64,000 nt of DNA from Litomosoides sigmodontis. Lineage: Eukaryota; Nematoda; Chromadorea; Rhabditida; Onchocercidae. Positions within the stretch are counted from its first letter, which is position 1; each line of letters begins with the position of its first letter. Of this stretch, positions 40,301 through 53,676 are shown one piece after another. The position numbers and the translations under genes were made by a program. The notes under the pieces are model-generated. The model was not told the DNA's origin, ran no database searches, and saw only the letters and a list, made by a program, of their open reading frames with translations. The DNA lies in the NCBI GenBank assembly GCA_963070105.1, contig OY718808.1:7799398-7863397 (forward strand), read 5' to 3'.

Positions 40301-41741
40301 TATAAGTACACGAAGAACGTTGTTCTTCTGTCTCAACATCAACCTTTATATCTATTCCTTCTATCACTATCTAGCTGCTATCAAACAGCACATTAAAACA
40401 TACATGTCGTTGTCAGCATTGCTGAACCGCTATGCCTGGTATGACAGTAGTAAATTACTGAACCAATGATCTTAATTCAAAACTGTTTTAGAAACAACTC
40501 TAGGCTAGAGTAAAGTAACATATAGAATGCAATACTAATGATAAATTACAAAGAAAAAATTTTTAAGCAGTTCATAAAAACTGTCCAAAGAAATAAATAT
40601 ACCCGATCTTGTTCAATATTGAAACTTGAAAGTGCAATGGAAAGGTAATCGTTAATGTCAGCAACATTCAATAAATCGGTTGGTCGCCAAAGGCAAATTT
40701 CACGTTCTGCGTCATCGTAATAATCATCTTCTGTAGTCCAGTCTTGCACTGGACACTGATAGTCGATACCTTCACGAATTTCAAGGTTTGTTGGTAAATG
40801 GAATGCAGCACGATCTAAAAAAAATGTGCTTTAAAAATCTCTATCTTACAGTTGCACATTTTTCAAAAATTAAATAATACCTGTGTTATAAAAGTTGGAA
40901 GGACCAGGTGCATCCTCCTCCATTACTGCTGCATCGTCATCATCACCGCTACTTCCCGGGGTATGGTGAAGCCCTGCCTGATCACTGTTTTCTTCATCAA
41001 CGACGCTCTCATCACCCCCACCAATTTCATCATTATCCTAGAAAATGAGGAACATTCACTACCGAAACGTACAACAAGTTCCAATCTCATGGTTTAAAAC
41101 TTAATTATTTTTGAAATCATAAATCAAAGTTGATCAAAAAATTCCGAAAACAAATATTAAGATCAAATTATGGCTAGAAGAGGAATACAAAAAAAATTGC
41201 TAATTTCATCCCAAAAGAATATTGGAAAAGAAACTACTTGCACATTTCTATGTACCAATATTTTAAGTGATTTTAATCTGCCGATAAACACTTAAATTTC
41301 AACACAAAAGAAAGAGCTTACAAGAGTACTTCGTCAGTGAAGCGAAATTTACGCAAACTTCACTGATTAAAAAATCCGCCGAAAAACAAGCATGTTGAAT
41401 CAAATCATTTAGCCATCATAACCAAAAAAAAATTTTCCGAATTAATCAAACATAAATGAAAGCGAAAAAGAGTAACCACACTAAGAATTGCCTGAAGAAC
41501 CACAGAAAGTGCACAATAAAGCTAGAAAGATGCTAAGAATTTGTCAAATTAAAAGCTATGAGAGTAAATTGACCTGACTCGACGACTGTCCCGATTCCTC
41601 CTTAGCTTCTTCATCGATATCGAATTTAATGACTGTCTCGTCGCCATTAGCTTTCGCTTCTGCCTTGCAAACTGGTACTCCTTCGATGCATTCAGGCGAT
41701 GCAGAATCGTCCGCTACAGTTCGATTATCAACTTTGTACAT
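37356..41741 (-). CDS. CoREST/RCOR-type corepressor (SPR-1-like), ELM2 + two SANT domains
   Basis: Exons: 41741-41574, 41037-40881, 40814-40603, 40168-40007, 39751-39639, 39084-39038, 38898-38739, 38439-38348, 38197-38093, 37969-37860, 37460-37356. They sum to 1431 nt, 476 aa, close to RCOR1 (about 480). An acidic N-terminus (GDDDDAAVMEED) precedes ELM2 (~120-195; LEIREGIDYQCPVQDW, CLWRP, NDYLSIAL). SANT1 spans ~206-258 (EPWSEEDITIFKQALQTYGK, LPHKSIKEIINFYY), a linker follows, and SANT2 spans ~394-442 (SWSYKEKW, FQRYGKDFDAVAEVL, VKAFYYEMREE). Family role: a scaffold binding HDAC1/2 through ELM2-SANT1 and LSD1/SPR-5 plus nucleosomes through linker-SANT2. The two-SANT layout separates it from MIER/MTA proteins. 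The 38739 donor (AA|GTGTGC) is weak, and an alternative microexon at about 38604-38550 is possible. TTTCAG lies 4 nt before the ATG. Confidence 0.88.
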
Positions 41742-41747
41742 TGTCCT
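41742..41747 (-). other. Acceptor TTTCAG immediately upstream of CoREST ATG
   Basis: The minus strand reads GTGTTTCAG then GACA then ATG. This is a typical position for spliced-leader addition or for a 5'-UTR intron. Confidence 0.4.
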
Positions 41748-43992
41748 GAAACACAGCGGTATTTTTTATCACACAAACATTGAATGATTTTGCCGTTGTG
41801 GAAGATGCCTTCAAAAACTACACGACGCCACCAGATTTGTAAAGAATTTCTGTTAGCCAAAGAAAAAAAAACATCACTGTAAGTTGAAATTCATAAAAGT
41901 TTGCGGAGAATTGCAAACGGAGGTCCTGAACTCATCAACCCTTTCCTGCTCAGAAGCTATTACTCAGAATCTCCAATACCATTCAGGTGGTATTTTGCGG
42001 CAGCCTTCAGTATCAAAACTTCTCGTTGCCGGAAATCAACAAATCGACAACTGGAATGCTCAAGGTGATGGGATAAGAGGGAGAGGGAGAGAGAGAGAGA
42101 GAAGGAGAAGTGGGAGTATTTAGATTGCAAGATGCAGCAGAGATTGATACGGGGGAGGGGAAGGCAGCAGTGATTGAGAGTAAGTTTAAAATTCTTACGG
42201 GGCTTCGGGAGTATGAAATGCAAAAATTTAGATGGGTTTAGTCAATCTTTGAAAAACGATCACGAAACAACTGCAACGGGAAGGGCGATAGTGGGATGAA
42301 TTGTTCTCTTTCTTCTTCTGTAGGTACCTACCTGTACCGTGTCCATTTTGGTGATTTTTGTAAAATTCAAACATGATGAAAATGAATTAGATTAACGAAA
42401 AGTGACGTTTGGATTATTCTATCAATTTTTAATTGAAAGAGAAGTTGGAGTGATTAAAATAGGTACTGACATTGAAGTTATTAATTGCATGAAGCACCTT
42501 TATGAGATTATCATCACTGTCAGGCAATGATTGCCATCTGCTATCGTTTGGCCGTAGGATCTTTTTTACTTACATCATTCAGATACTTTTTTTCTCATTA
42601 AAATTTAATCCACAGGAACCATTACAAGAAGCATAATATTAATTTCTTGTTATCTTTCCCTGTCATTCAATTCATTAATTCTGTTAATATTCATTTTCCT
42701 CGGAACAAATTAATGAAAGTATCAGTTTTACTTCATCCAAATTTAATTAAAGTAATTTAATTACCGGACGAGTGGAACGGTTCTTTTATGGCGGTGTATT
42801 CTTTCACACATTAAATAAAAAAATAAAATTTGACATTTATAACAAAAGTTTGACAAAGAAGCGTTGTATGTTGGATAACACACATGCGCACTCTTCTGCA
42901 CTCTTTCAAAGACGTCTGATTTCTAAATTTTAAGCCTCCGGGGTTTTAGTAATTTTACAGAGTAAGAAATTAAGGAAGCAAAAGCCTGTAAAAACACGTA
43001 CCGACATAGTAATACGATGTGAGGAGCTTATAACAAACAGTGGTAATAGTAGTAGTAATAGTAGCAATCGCAAGTGCTCCTTGAATTCGAGAAATAATTT
43101 AATTAATAATATGGATAATAACTTTTAAAATTTTTGAATTTTCACTAACTTGAAATTATTTTCCAGAACAAGTAGTTCTCAGTTTGTTATTAAGTTTCCT
43201 AAAATTTTCGTTTCTTTTTACCTTCTAGCTGAGTTCTTGAAGATTGAAGAATTGCGAAATAGTAAACATTTACACAATCTAAAAGTCAAATCGTATTTTT
43301 GCTCCATTTAAACTAATCAGCATTGGTGTAATGACAGTCTAAGTTTTGTTAATGTCAGATTCTCAGATAGATTGATCGTTAATGTCTCATTCACTGAGAG
43401 AAGGAAGCAGTAAGTTAGGAAGGTAGGTAAATTGCAAAACATTCTTGTCTTATTGGAATGCAATTTGCTAATGCATGAAATGTTATTCTAATTTCTCTCT
43501 AAGCAAAACTTCTACATCGCATTGCTTTGCCACTCAGTGAATGCTAATATTTCAATGTTTTTCAATCGCAGTAGCAACCGATTCCTCCGATGTATTTAGC
43601 AGAATTTCGATGATACTTAATGAGTTGAAACATGTTTAGCAAGTCTTTTTTCCCTTCAACACAGAAATTATCAGCATATTTTGATGATTGGGGAGTTGGT
43701 AGGAATGAAAAAAACATGAATTTTTATCAAAAATTTAACCTGGAATTTTTACTTCTTTTTCCTTTTTTTTTTTAGTTCAAAAATTTTTCAAACAAACTTG
43801 CTGCAGAAATGCTCTTTTATCTCGGGATTTTTTTCACCGGGTTTTTTTTGTGGGTCATGTTGTGTTGCAGCTGTAATGTCACATACCGCCTTTCATTTCC
43901 ACCTACACATTCATTTCATCCCACTCCTCTACTAGTTGCCAAACAGGTAGGAGGTTATTATAGTTGACACATGGCGAACTTGATGCGAAGAA
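41748..43992. promoter_or_regulatory. Divergent intergenic region, CoREST / IL-17-like gene
   Basis: No exon recognised in 2.2 kb. It has a GA microsatellite (about 42076-42113). It should hold the promoters of both outward-reading genes. Confidence 0.4.
42076..42113. repeat. GA-rich microsatellite
   Basis: Imperfect GA/GGA repeats of about 38 bp, 0.35 kb upstream of the CoREST start. Confidence 0.9.
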
Positions 43993-46275
43993 ATGGAAAT
44001 ACGGATCGGTCGACTACGGACGACAGTCTTGGATGCTCCGGAAGAATCAGCCATATCGCAGCAGCATAATGGCAATGCATTAACTGAACTTCTTCGGAAT
44101 TTTCGGCTGCTGAAACTTTCCGTTCCATTTACCGCTCTTTTGCTTGCAATATTTCTGATATTGTGTGTTCCATTCATCGACGCCAGGCATCATAAAATTC
44201 ATTTTGAAAATTTATGTAAGGAACCCTCTGACTTGGTACGTTCAACAGCGCTTTCATAATCTTACTTGATTGATTGCATTCCTAGCACGTCGTCATTGCT
44301 CTTGGTAAATTCAAAAAAGGACGGTTTGGCTTTTATTCATAGTGATAAGTGGTAAAAAGTCAGTTGGCTCTGATAAGTTATAACCGATAAGGTCTTAAAA
44401 CAGTTCCACCTTTCATTACTAAATATTAGCTTCATTAAATAGCAAGACAGCATTAATGTGCAAAATACTGTAAACTAATTTTGGTTAGATTTAGATAAGC
44501 ACTCTTGGAAGCTGTGTAAAGTTACATTTTAATAAATTTGAGTTAGTGCATATTTCATTCTTACAATTGATAAATCTCATTATCTTAAAATCTTTGAGAT
44601 GAAGATACCACTTTTAAATAACATCTAGAAGTACCCTTTCAGAATTACGTAACTGAATGATTAATTATGCTCTAGGGTTTTTCGATGGCGAAGCGAAGGA
44701 TGAAAGATGACAGTTTGAAATGCATTGTTAATTATTTAATTAAAACAAAATAAACAAGAAAAGTGTAAATTACTTAAAATTTCGAGCAATTCGCTCTCAA
44801 TGCTAATTTTTTGCGTGAAATATAGGTCAGCTGATAAAAATTTGAGTCGATTTTTTTTTTCTGAAAACAAATAGGCGAAAGCAGAGGCTTTTTTGTGCCG
44901 TCTGTTCCCTGTAATCTTTTTTGGTGACGCATATTTGTCACCTCACACTCACAGGTTACCATCGAATCTTCCGGAAAATCAACTTGTCAACTGTGAATAT
45001 TGTAAAATTCACCAAGAATAAATGATTTTCCTGGACAACTATAAAGTATTTATAAAATAAAATTTACTTGATTGCAAAAATTTTCACACCTAGGAAGTTT
45101 GTTAAATTTTTAGAATTGGAGGTTATTTCGATGGTTTACTGAAACGTCCGAATTAGAAATTGTTGAAGTTAATGATGAAGATTGGAGTCCACCGGTACCG
45201 GAATCAAGTTTTTGCAGTATTAAACCGGTAACAGGAATTAATTCTACAACAATGCAGCGATCTCTATGCCCATGGCAGTGGAAGTTTGCTTTTTGAATGC
45301 ATAAAAAAAATTGCGAAAATTTAAATCTTTTTCGTAATATTTTGCTTCGCTCTTCCACCCTTCGAGAGAATCGAACGAAAATTTGAAAAAAAACGTTTTA
45401 TTCTTCAATGTTAGCAAAATGACAATAATTGCGATAAATGGATTGGAAATGAAGCAAAATTAATTGAACTTCCCACGAACACATCAGTTTCAATCATTTT
45501 AATTAACATTGAATTTTTATTTTAGTAAATGAGTTTCAATGAGTTGGTGAATAAGGCATAGATGTAACAACTGATTGATATTCCTAATAGTTCATGCATC
45601 CTCTGATTTGTTTACCGCTTGATTTCATCAAAATCAATTTTACGCTTTTCGTCGAATAATTTTTTGTAGTATTTGTTGACGTTAAGAATTCTAGACAGCA
45701 TACTTTCTGTGGTACAGCGATGTGTTGTGATAACGATAATTAGGATGGCAGACGATTTCCAATAAATCTATAAATATGTGAGAATGCATGACAAACTGGA
45801 AGTCAGCTTCTTATTTAAGCCTTGTCTCCCATCCGATGAGTTAAACTTTGAACTCCTTAAATTACGTTCTAAATTCTAGATTGAATCACGATGAAAATCG
45901 CGAACCAAAGATTATTTCCGAAGCACAGTGTTTATGTCGTCGTAGTCGTGGAAATTCAGGCTCATTTTGTATGCCAATTAAGCGACAGGTAAAATTGAAG
46001 AAAAAGCCGTATAACTTTGCATGCATTGAGCAATTTTTGGTAATCAACACTTTTGACAGACATTCTCAAGAGCAGTGTGAATAATCCAGTTGAAAGTGTC
46101 AATTTATCAGATAGCTGTACTGAAAAGGATTCGATGTGATTCAACAACAGGCTACTACGAATACGCTCGAGCACTTCAAACTGTCACTGTTGGATGCCAC
46201 TCAGTACTTCCAAGAAGCCAGAAAGCGAGTACTTTGACAAATTTGTATAGAAGAACTAATATTATTGAAATTTGA
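43993..46275 (+). CDS. IL-17-like cytokine (ILC-17-type) with N-terminal signal-anchor
   Basis: Four exons: 43993-44235, 45114-45277, 45880-45988, 46111-46275, sum 681 nt, 226 aa, all phases consistent. Residues 1-42 are polar. One hydrophobic segment follows (~43-62, VPFTALLLAIFLILCVPF), and there is no other Met in exon 1, so the start gives a type II-like or long-signal topology. The C-terminal domain carries the IL-17 signature: SLCPW at ~131-135, then NHDENREPKIISEAQCLCRR (Asp/Glu-Asn-Arg-x-Pro motif and CxC), SFCMPIKRQ, AVLKRIRCDS, and TVTVGCHSVLP. The family's closing VGCxC motif is GCHS here, so one cysteine is absent. Family role: secreted cystine-knot dimers that signal through IL-17 receptors; in C. 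elegans, ILC-17.1 acts as a neuromodulator. The short donor after CCATGGCA (45277) is weak but gives the right phase. AATAAA follows about 60 bp after the stop. Confidence 0.82.
44343..44391. promoter_or_regulatory. Three GATAAG sites in intron 1 of the IL-17-like gene
   Basis: TGATAAG at about 44343, TGATAAG at about 44371 and CGATAAG at about 44385, all in the same orientation within 50 bp. These are candidate GATA-factor (ELT-type) enhancer sites, inferred from the motif. Confidence 0.35.
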
Positions 46276-46332
46276 CCAACAATTATCACTAGCAGTAAAG
46301 TTTATCAGAGTTGTATTTTACTGAAATTCATT

Positions 46333-46338
46333 GAATAA
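46333..46338 (+). promoter_or_regulatory. Poly(A) signal of the IL-17-like gene
   Basis: AATAAA in TTGAATAAAAGTTG, 58 bp after the TGA stop. Confidence 0.6.
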
Positions 46339-48686
46339 AAGTTGATCCTTCTTTGTGATGGTTCGAAACAATAATTAAAATTTCCTAAGTCTGTCGACTT
46401 GTCCATATAAAATTCTCGCCATCAAAAATATTTATTACAGATCAGTGCTACTCCTCATTAGTAGTATCGCAGAACGCATTGAAAACAAAAGGTTTATTTT
46501 ACATTGAAATGCACTCATATTCTACACAGCCAAAAAAAAATGAACCGGGAGGTTACCCTTCCATTACGAATACAATGAATCCTTTCTCAAATACAACTCC
46601 ATATTCGAAATAAACATAATTGCAAAATTTGAGAAAAAAGTTTAAAATCCTAAGGTGGAAAATAAACTTTTAAATGCAAAAGTTCCACATCAGTTAAAAG
46701 AATTTCGGTGCAAATGATGGAACGAAAATGGATACATAACTAAAAGTAACAAGAAATTGCTAGTTTTTTTTTTTTAAAAATGATAAAGTGCTGTTTCAAA
46801 ACTAATGAATCAGAAAAGCAAACGCAATCCTGCTATCAATGAAGCCTAATCAACCGCAACCGCTTCCAACCGCAACATATCAAAAAAGAAATTTGATTCT
46901 TTCAAAATTTGATTTCTCAATGATATTTCTATCTTCCAGATCTTCATGAATCCATCCTCAATTCAAAACGACCACACATCAAAAACTCCCTCATTATGGA
47001 CAAACTACTTAGCACGTGTACAAAAATATTATAGCAATACTAACACATACTTCCGCAAGAAATATAATTTGTTATGTAAGAATATATACGATTTCATGAA
47101 GCTATGAAAAGAAGACGTGACGCAAATAGTTCATGTAAATAATGTATGCACCAAGTGTTTCGTAAAAATTAAAATCCATTAGTTTTCGGAACAAAGATTT
47201 AAGACAGAAAACAGCAGCAATACAAACACAGAAATAGGTTAGAGCTGTAGCAAACTGGAAATGTCACGCAGCTTTAACTTATAAGTTAATTACTTCTCGA
47301 ATTACGGTTTGCGTTTGAAGTTCACTCAAGCTAAAAGATGGAAACTTTTGGCATTTAATCGAACCACACCTTCATGTGATCCACATTATTTTCTCCAAGA
47401 GAAATTGAAATGGACAAGTATGGCCAGCAAAATGATTCCTCTAATTCTAATTTTTAAGAAAATGAAATAAAGAAAACAAATATCGCATTCTAATAAATAC
47501 AAGGTGCGCAATTTTTTACAAACTGAATGAACTTCCAACACAGTAATTTGCCTCCATATTTTCTTGTGAAATACTAACTGCTCACTTCAAAATTCTGTGT
47601 TTTAAAACACAATAAATATACTAAACTATGCTTCCTAACTAGGAAAATTTTATTGAAATCTACAATTAAAAGCGATCAAGCCAAATTTTTGAAAATAGTA
47701 AATGCCTAAATCCAAAGATAACAAAATGCTTTCTTGTGGCTTGTTAGTGACATAATTTCAATCATTCGTAAACATAGCTCGCACCTTTCTCAACTCTGTC
47801 CTACCTGTTTAAGCAAACAGTTAAAATGATTTTGGAAATTAAAAGATCAGCAGTTCCGTGTGACCTTCAATTAATAATTAAAAATTTAAGATAATGACCT
47901 CATAATAAGTCTTTCAAAATATGAGCCCTCCAATACAGATAAAAAATCCATTCGAAACTTAAAGCGCTTTATTTTTTCATGGCGTGACTTACAAGGCCTA
48001 ACGGCCACCTTACCTCTGTCTTTAAAAAATCAATCGTGTTAGAAGTTATATGTTCCTTATTCGACAATCTTAGACTACATTTCGATTTAAGAAAGAAATT
48101 TTCAGGAATTTTTTAACGGATAACAAACACTCTACCTATAAAATTATAAGAACTACTTATGCTTTCCAATAAAAACTTCCATCCGAAATTAAAGGTCGGA
48201 AAAGATCACAATTAGCACATAAACAAACAAAAAGAATATAAAAATTCTAAAGAAATAATTGATATTGCTTACATTTGCTCATAGCTACTATAACAAAAGT
48301 AATGGAAAACGTTATTCCAGTAAGAGTCAAACCAAATATTTCTACAATTATGATGTGCTTAGTAATAAATATAAAATTTATGTCATCCACCGACGTTATG
48401 CGTGATCTTATCGAAACCATCAATTCCATTAAATTTGATTTTGCTTAGCACAAAGTAAATGATTGCAGAAGGTTACATATATCTAAATTAATGAACGCAT
48501 CATTCAAAAGCTTAACTGCATGCAGCTTACACATTTATAGCTTTACATTTTTAAACAGTTGAATAATAAAATTAAATATTAAAATATTTTTCACAATAAA
48601 CAATGAATATCTATAGTTAAATCCAATTCTTTTATGTTGCGCTTTAAAAGAAAGTTTAACTACAACCTTTTAAGTTTTTCAAAAAG
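46339..48686. other. Convergent intergenic region, IL-17-like / PP2C
   Basis: 2.3 kb of AT-rich sequence with no exon that I can support. Confidence 0.55.
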
Positions 48687-48927
48687 TCAAGTTTTTCCGG
48701 GAGAAGGTGGTCGTGATTTCTCATTCTTTGCTTCACGCTCCGCCAAAATGCTATCAACAACTGATCGTGCAGCATGGATGCTGACACCTGCCGGACACGC
48801 TTGTGTCACTTCCCCACCTAATTCACGCATTATAAATTCTGCATCGACATGTGTCTGCTTCCCTCGCTCCTCAAGAATTTCTGGAAAAACATCTTTGTAG
48901 ATTTTAGAAGAATTGTGTCACAGAAAC

Positions 48928-49026
<99 letters not shown>

Positions 49027-51914
49027 GTATATATATTAAACGATATAGCTTCATTCATTGAAGCTTTGATTCACACTGTAATATACATGGTTATAATTTA
49101 AAGTGCACCATTTAATGAAAAGCAAGAACGATGAAAGTAGAATCAGGACAAACAATGCAACAACAGTTATCATTTTATATAAAATATAGTTTAGAAGGAC
49201 CTTGCACTCGTTCAAAAATCTTTTGCTTCCACCCTTCCTCTTTTTTAACTGCTTCTTGATCAACTTTCGGTGCTGCATCAAAACACACAAGTATAATAGT
49301 CATGTTATCGCGCGAGCCTTTCGATAAACAAGCATCCAATACCTAGAAAATCTCAACGGTAAACTACTTAGATGAAGGCAAAAACATTCATTCTGATAAG
49401 ATTTCCGCTAAATCCGATGTAGAACTGCGGATATTTCAAAACTGATCACGCATTACCATTCCATGTACCATATCATATTTTGAATCTTTCTAATATAAGA
49501 ATCACACTATAAGAATCCTAGGAATCCCACAGCTCTCACAAAATGTAACCTGATTCGCAACGCTGGAGAGATCACTGGTTACAAGAAGACGCGATTCTAC
49601 GAATCTACAAATTTCAGCATTTTCCATAACATCATAAACTCCGTCACAAGCAAGCAACAAGAACTCATCCACTTTCTGAAATAATTAACCCACGCATAAG
49701 ATATCCAGCATGTTTTTTTTTCTAAAAAGTCATTTTTTATATCAATAGAAAAAATAATAAAGTCAAATTAAATGCAACCAGAATAACAAGAACAAATGAA
49801 CAGAGTTCTAAGGAATCAAAGTCTGGTATGCGAACGGAATGCTACAATCGATCGGAATGAACCTTTAGAGTTCACATCTAAATTTTTTCCGAACGTCGAC
49901 TTTCTGCTAACTATGCCATTGACAGGATTACAATCATAAAAAATATACATCATCGCCTTTCTTCTTCATTATTCAAAGAGAGTATTCTTACCGGATCTCT
50001 TACAATTGTATAGATATCTGGTTCTGGACTGACCAACTGTTTCGTTGCATCCAAACCTGGAACAGCTTTATATTCAAAGTCGCCAAGCGCTCGTGATACA
50101 GCCAAGCTCCCATTGACACGCTGTATCATTACGGAACCACCAGCATTTACAATACGATCGTGTTCTTTCGGAAGAAACGGTTTATGATCCTCAGTACCAA
50201 ATGCCGCCTGACCTTTCCGTGCCAATACGGCCCGAGAATCGCCTAAACATCCATAAAATAAAACATCTAAGAAATCAATAGTAATAAAAACATATAACCT
50301 AGGAAGAATTCAACTCATTAATTTATATGTATGCACAAAGGCTTACGTAGTCCCAAAATATGGATATCAATGACTATTTCTTACGGTAGCGTAAAGAAAC
50401 TAAGTTTCGAATTTATGATAGACACAAAATATTAAACATAAAATAACTGCGCTAATGTTTACAATAAGTGTCTAATATGCCAAAAAAGTGTAGACTTGTT
50501 AATTCCGCTTTATACAGCTAATGTTTACTACCAAGAATTCCAGCTATAAAGCAATAAAGTTACAATATAATCTACAACGTCAATATGGAGAACAACAAAT
50601 TCTCGCTAATGTTAATCAATGGAAGTATTTTTTGTTTCGACAGTCAGATGTAAAGTCGATAAGACCTGTCCTCTTCGCAAAAAACACACCAAGATTAGCG
50701 AGAACGATGTGAGACGGGGTCACGATCGCACATATGGCAGTAGTACCGCTACGTTCATTGTCCTCATCAGTCTCATGCCTTTCTCGTAGTTTGGCATCCA
50801 AGGTTAAAAATCCTTCCTTAATGCCTTCCTCAAGAAGTAACAATGCTGCCGCATCCATCACTCCCGATGAATGATTTAGCTTTTGGACTATCTAAATCCA
50901 TTGGAAGATATTAATACGAAAAAACCGCAATCAATTTTTTCAGTAATTTCCAATATTTCCAAATAATTTCAAATAGTTTCCAAAGTAATTTCCAATTTTC
51001 TGGAGGGAGAATTCCACGTAAATTCAGAAGGATGGGGCATCTTCGAAAAGAAAGAATAAATTGGTTTACCCCTCGCTGTATCTAATCCAAGCAGTATTAT
51101 GTTGTTTCTGATATTAAAAAACTCTTTAGCATACTATATCAGACAATACAATTGAGTGAGATCATTCCCTAAGTTTTCATTAATAAATGATTATAAATCA
51201 GGATCAGAGCTGTAAGAAAAGGGCAGGAACCTGAGCAAATTGTGATGTAGCCAGCAAAGTTTTTAGCAAATTTTCAGCTGAATGTTGAGCAGCTTTATTC
51301 CCGGCATGTCCATCAAAAACAGCATAGAAAGACCAGTTCAGAAATGGTGGCTCAGAAGACATTGAAATTTCGACAACATGAGCATCTTCCATATCAATAC
51401 GCCAACCCTGCATCGATGCCACAGCATATCGGGTGCCCTGCAACAGGAGGTGGAAGAAATATTTCAACTAAAATTTGAGATACATAACTTCTTCATCTTT
51501 TTGGTGGGCTAATGTGCAACACAAGCCACAAAAAAAAAATTCACCTTTGTACTTCTTAAGACGATAGATAGAATATTCAGTGAAGTAGAAAATTACTGGT
51601 AGAAAAATTAAGACCGTACAATAAGCAGAAAAAATAATGTATGCAAAACACGAAATTCAATAGAAGCATTCCTAACTCTTTCAGAGATAATATGGTTAGC
51701 CATAAAACTTAATAAAATCAACGTCAGAATATTCCATGATCTAACTCTTAATACTTCAAATTTCTAAAACCATGTGACAATCTAAATACTTGACGAATTA
51801 AAGGGTATGAAAGCAGGATACTACAGAAATTATTCGAATAGTGATTAAGCTTACATGCGCCACTCCTTGGTCATTATTCTTGTCGGTTTTCGGTTTGTCG
51901 AGAAAAGCGCCCAT
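48687..51914 (-). CDS. PP2C-family Ser/Thr phosphatase, PPM1A-type
   Basis: Seven exons: 51914-51855, 51437-51231, 50891-50690, 50242-49992, 49675-49550, 49342-49201, 48880-48687, sum 1182 nt, 393 aa (PPM1A about 382). The start [10 protein letters not shown] closely matches PPM1A, including Gly2 for N-myristoylation. Metal and phosphate residues are in place: Arg33 with Glu37/Asp38 ([10 protein letters not shown]), DGHAG (Asp62), [18 protein letters not shown] across an intron, [23 protein letters not shown], and [14 protein letters not shown]. The C-terminal helical tail resembles the PPM1A/B extension and ends SRPPSPGKT. Role: Mn/Mg-dependent dephosphorylation of signalling kinases and SMADs in this family. 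Acceptor choice at 50892 (TTTAG|ATAGTCC) is set by phase. Intron 6 contains a long AT microsatellite. Confidence 0.94.
48930..49037. repeat. (AT)n microsatellite inside PP2C intron 6
   Basis: About 100 bp of AT dinucleotides, interrupted twice by GTAT near the right end. Confidence 0.97.
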
Positions 51915-53622
51915 TGAATTTTATTGTATTAAAGCAGCCGTGATGTTGAAAATAAATTCGTCAACAACTGCTACCTCCAAAGCACCGTATAATAGCAGCA
52001 ACCATAACCGGTATCAAAACCTCAGCTTTCCTTCAAGTATGTAATTTCATAACAATTTTGACTATGAATTTCTGTCACAACGGTATGTCACAGATAAACT
52101 GTTAATAGCTTATAACATGGAGATTTTATAAAATTTAATTCTAGAAACTACCATTAATAACAAAGCACTTTAAACGAAGTTGCAAGGAGAGCCACGAAAG
52201 ACAAGTCGCAAATGTGAGTCAAAGTATTGATAGATTCTGAAACGGTGAAAAATCGACACTAACTTTTCTTTAATATGGAAATCTTTTCAACAAACATTTG
52301 AACACACATCCACACTTACACCACTCACCTTTTCTACGTCGTTTGAAATGAAATTCTTCAATGAGTGTTTTTCCACTCTCCCACAATATTTATGTAAGCT
52401 TTCTTTCAAAAAAGTTTATTGCTGCGCATGCAAAACATAAACTCATAATAAGCTATCCTATGATTAATTATGCAAATTAAGCTAGTTAGTATTAAATCGA
52501 TGTGATGCACAACTCTGAAAGGAACCATTAATTCACAGGTCATCACATTCGCACTGATCTGAAAAACATGGTGATTGCTAAGTACGATCTACTATCAGTA
52601 AGTTAGGAAAGTGATCATTCACTTCTAGCAAATATCTTCCCGCTAATGATAATACATACGGTCATTGGAACTGTGTGTAAACTACTACCTCTTGCAAAAA
52701 CATACCATTAGGAGATCAGGAATTTCATAGCGACTTTCTACAAGTGATATCATCATCTATCGAGTCCTCTATCCATGTGCACCACGAGCTTATGGTTCTC
52801 CCGAGGTGTGGTGCTCCCGAGGGAGATTCGGAGTTGAGGAGGGTGATGAGGTTGATGTGGACAAGCAAGGATGAAGGATAACGGGAAAATGAAACGTTCC
52901 GCAACAGAACTGAGTTAAGGACACTTGAATTGATAGGTGAGAAGTGCTGCAAGAGATGTGCCGCTATCCGAGGTGACTAACAAGCGGAAAGTAGCGTAGT
53001 GATTGAAGAGGCCTCAAAGGGTAATAAGAATTGCGAGGTGTAACGTTGCAGACGCCGAGAAAACGGCCAAATGATTAGGTCATCGTTATGGTCGAAGGAA
53101 CAACATTTAAGCAAAATTGGAAGTGCCTTGCTTAGGATGAATTGACTTGAAAAGGTTAGTTAGCGTTGAAGTTGTTGTAAATTACAAAAGGTGATTTGAG
53201 GGGTTTCCCGTCCAATTTAATGCTTTTCTGGATATATGCCTATCATGTTAGCTATGTTAGAGGAGAAGAGCTGCTCCTGAATGTTCTTTCAAAAGTAGCT
53301 TTCAATATCCTGACAGCTTATTTAACTGCTGGTTTGAGTTGAGAACTTTCCTCCTAAACAATTTCGAAAATCTTTGTGCCATCCGTGCAACAACTACTTT
53401 TGCACTTGGGGATATTGCGAGTCTTATGCCTCACCACTTTTAAAAGACTATTTAGGAATTAATCTTGCATAAACTTGACACACGGTCCATGGTAGCAGAT
53501 ATCCTAGAACCCCGTTAGATATCCAAACATTTTGAAATTCAAAAAACTGAGATTCTTGGACGATGAGGTCAGTATTGGAAAATTGGAAGGATGCCGAATG
53601 GCAGAGGCAAATGAAACCGCAG

Positions 53623-53676
<54 letters not shown>

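Noticed and set aside
43932..44177. Minus-strand ORF over the first IL-17-like exon
   Set aside because: Shadow frame; the plus-strand exon has a start, a hydrophobic segment, a donor and downstream domain exons.
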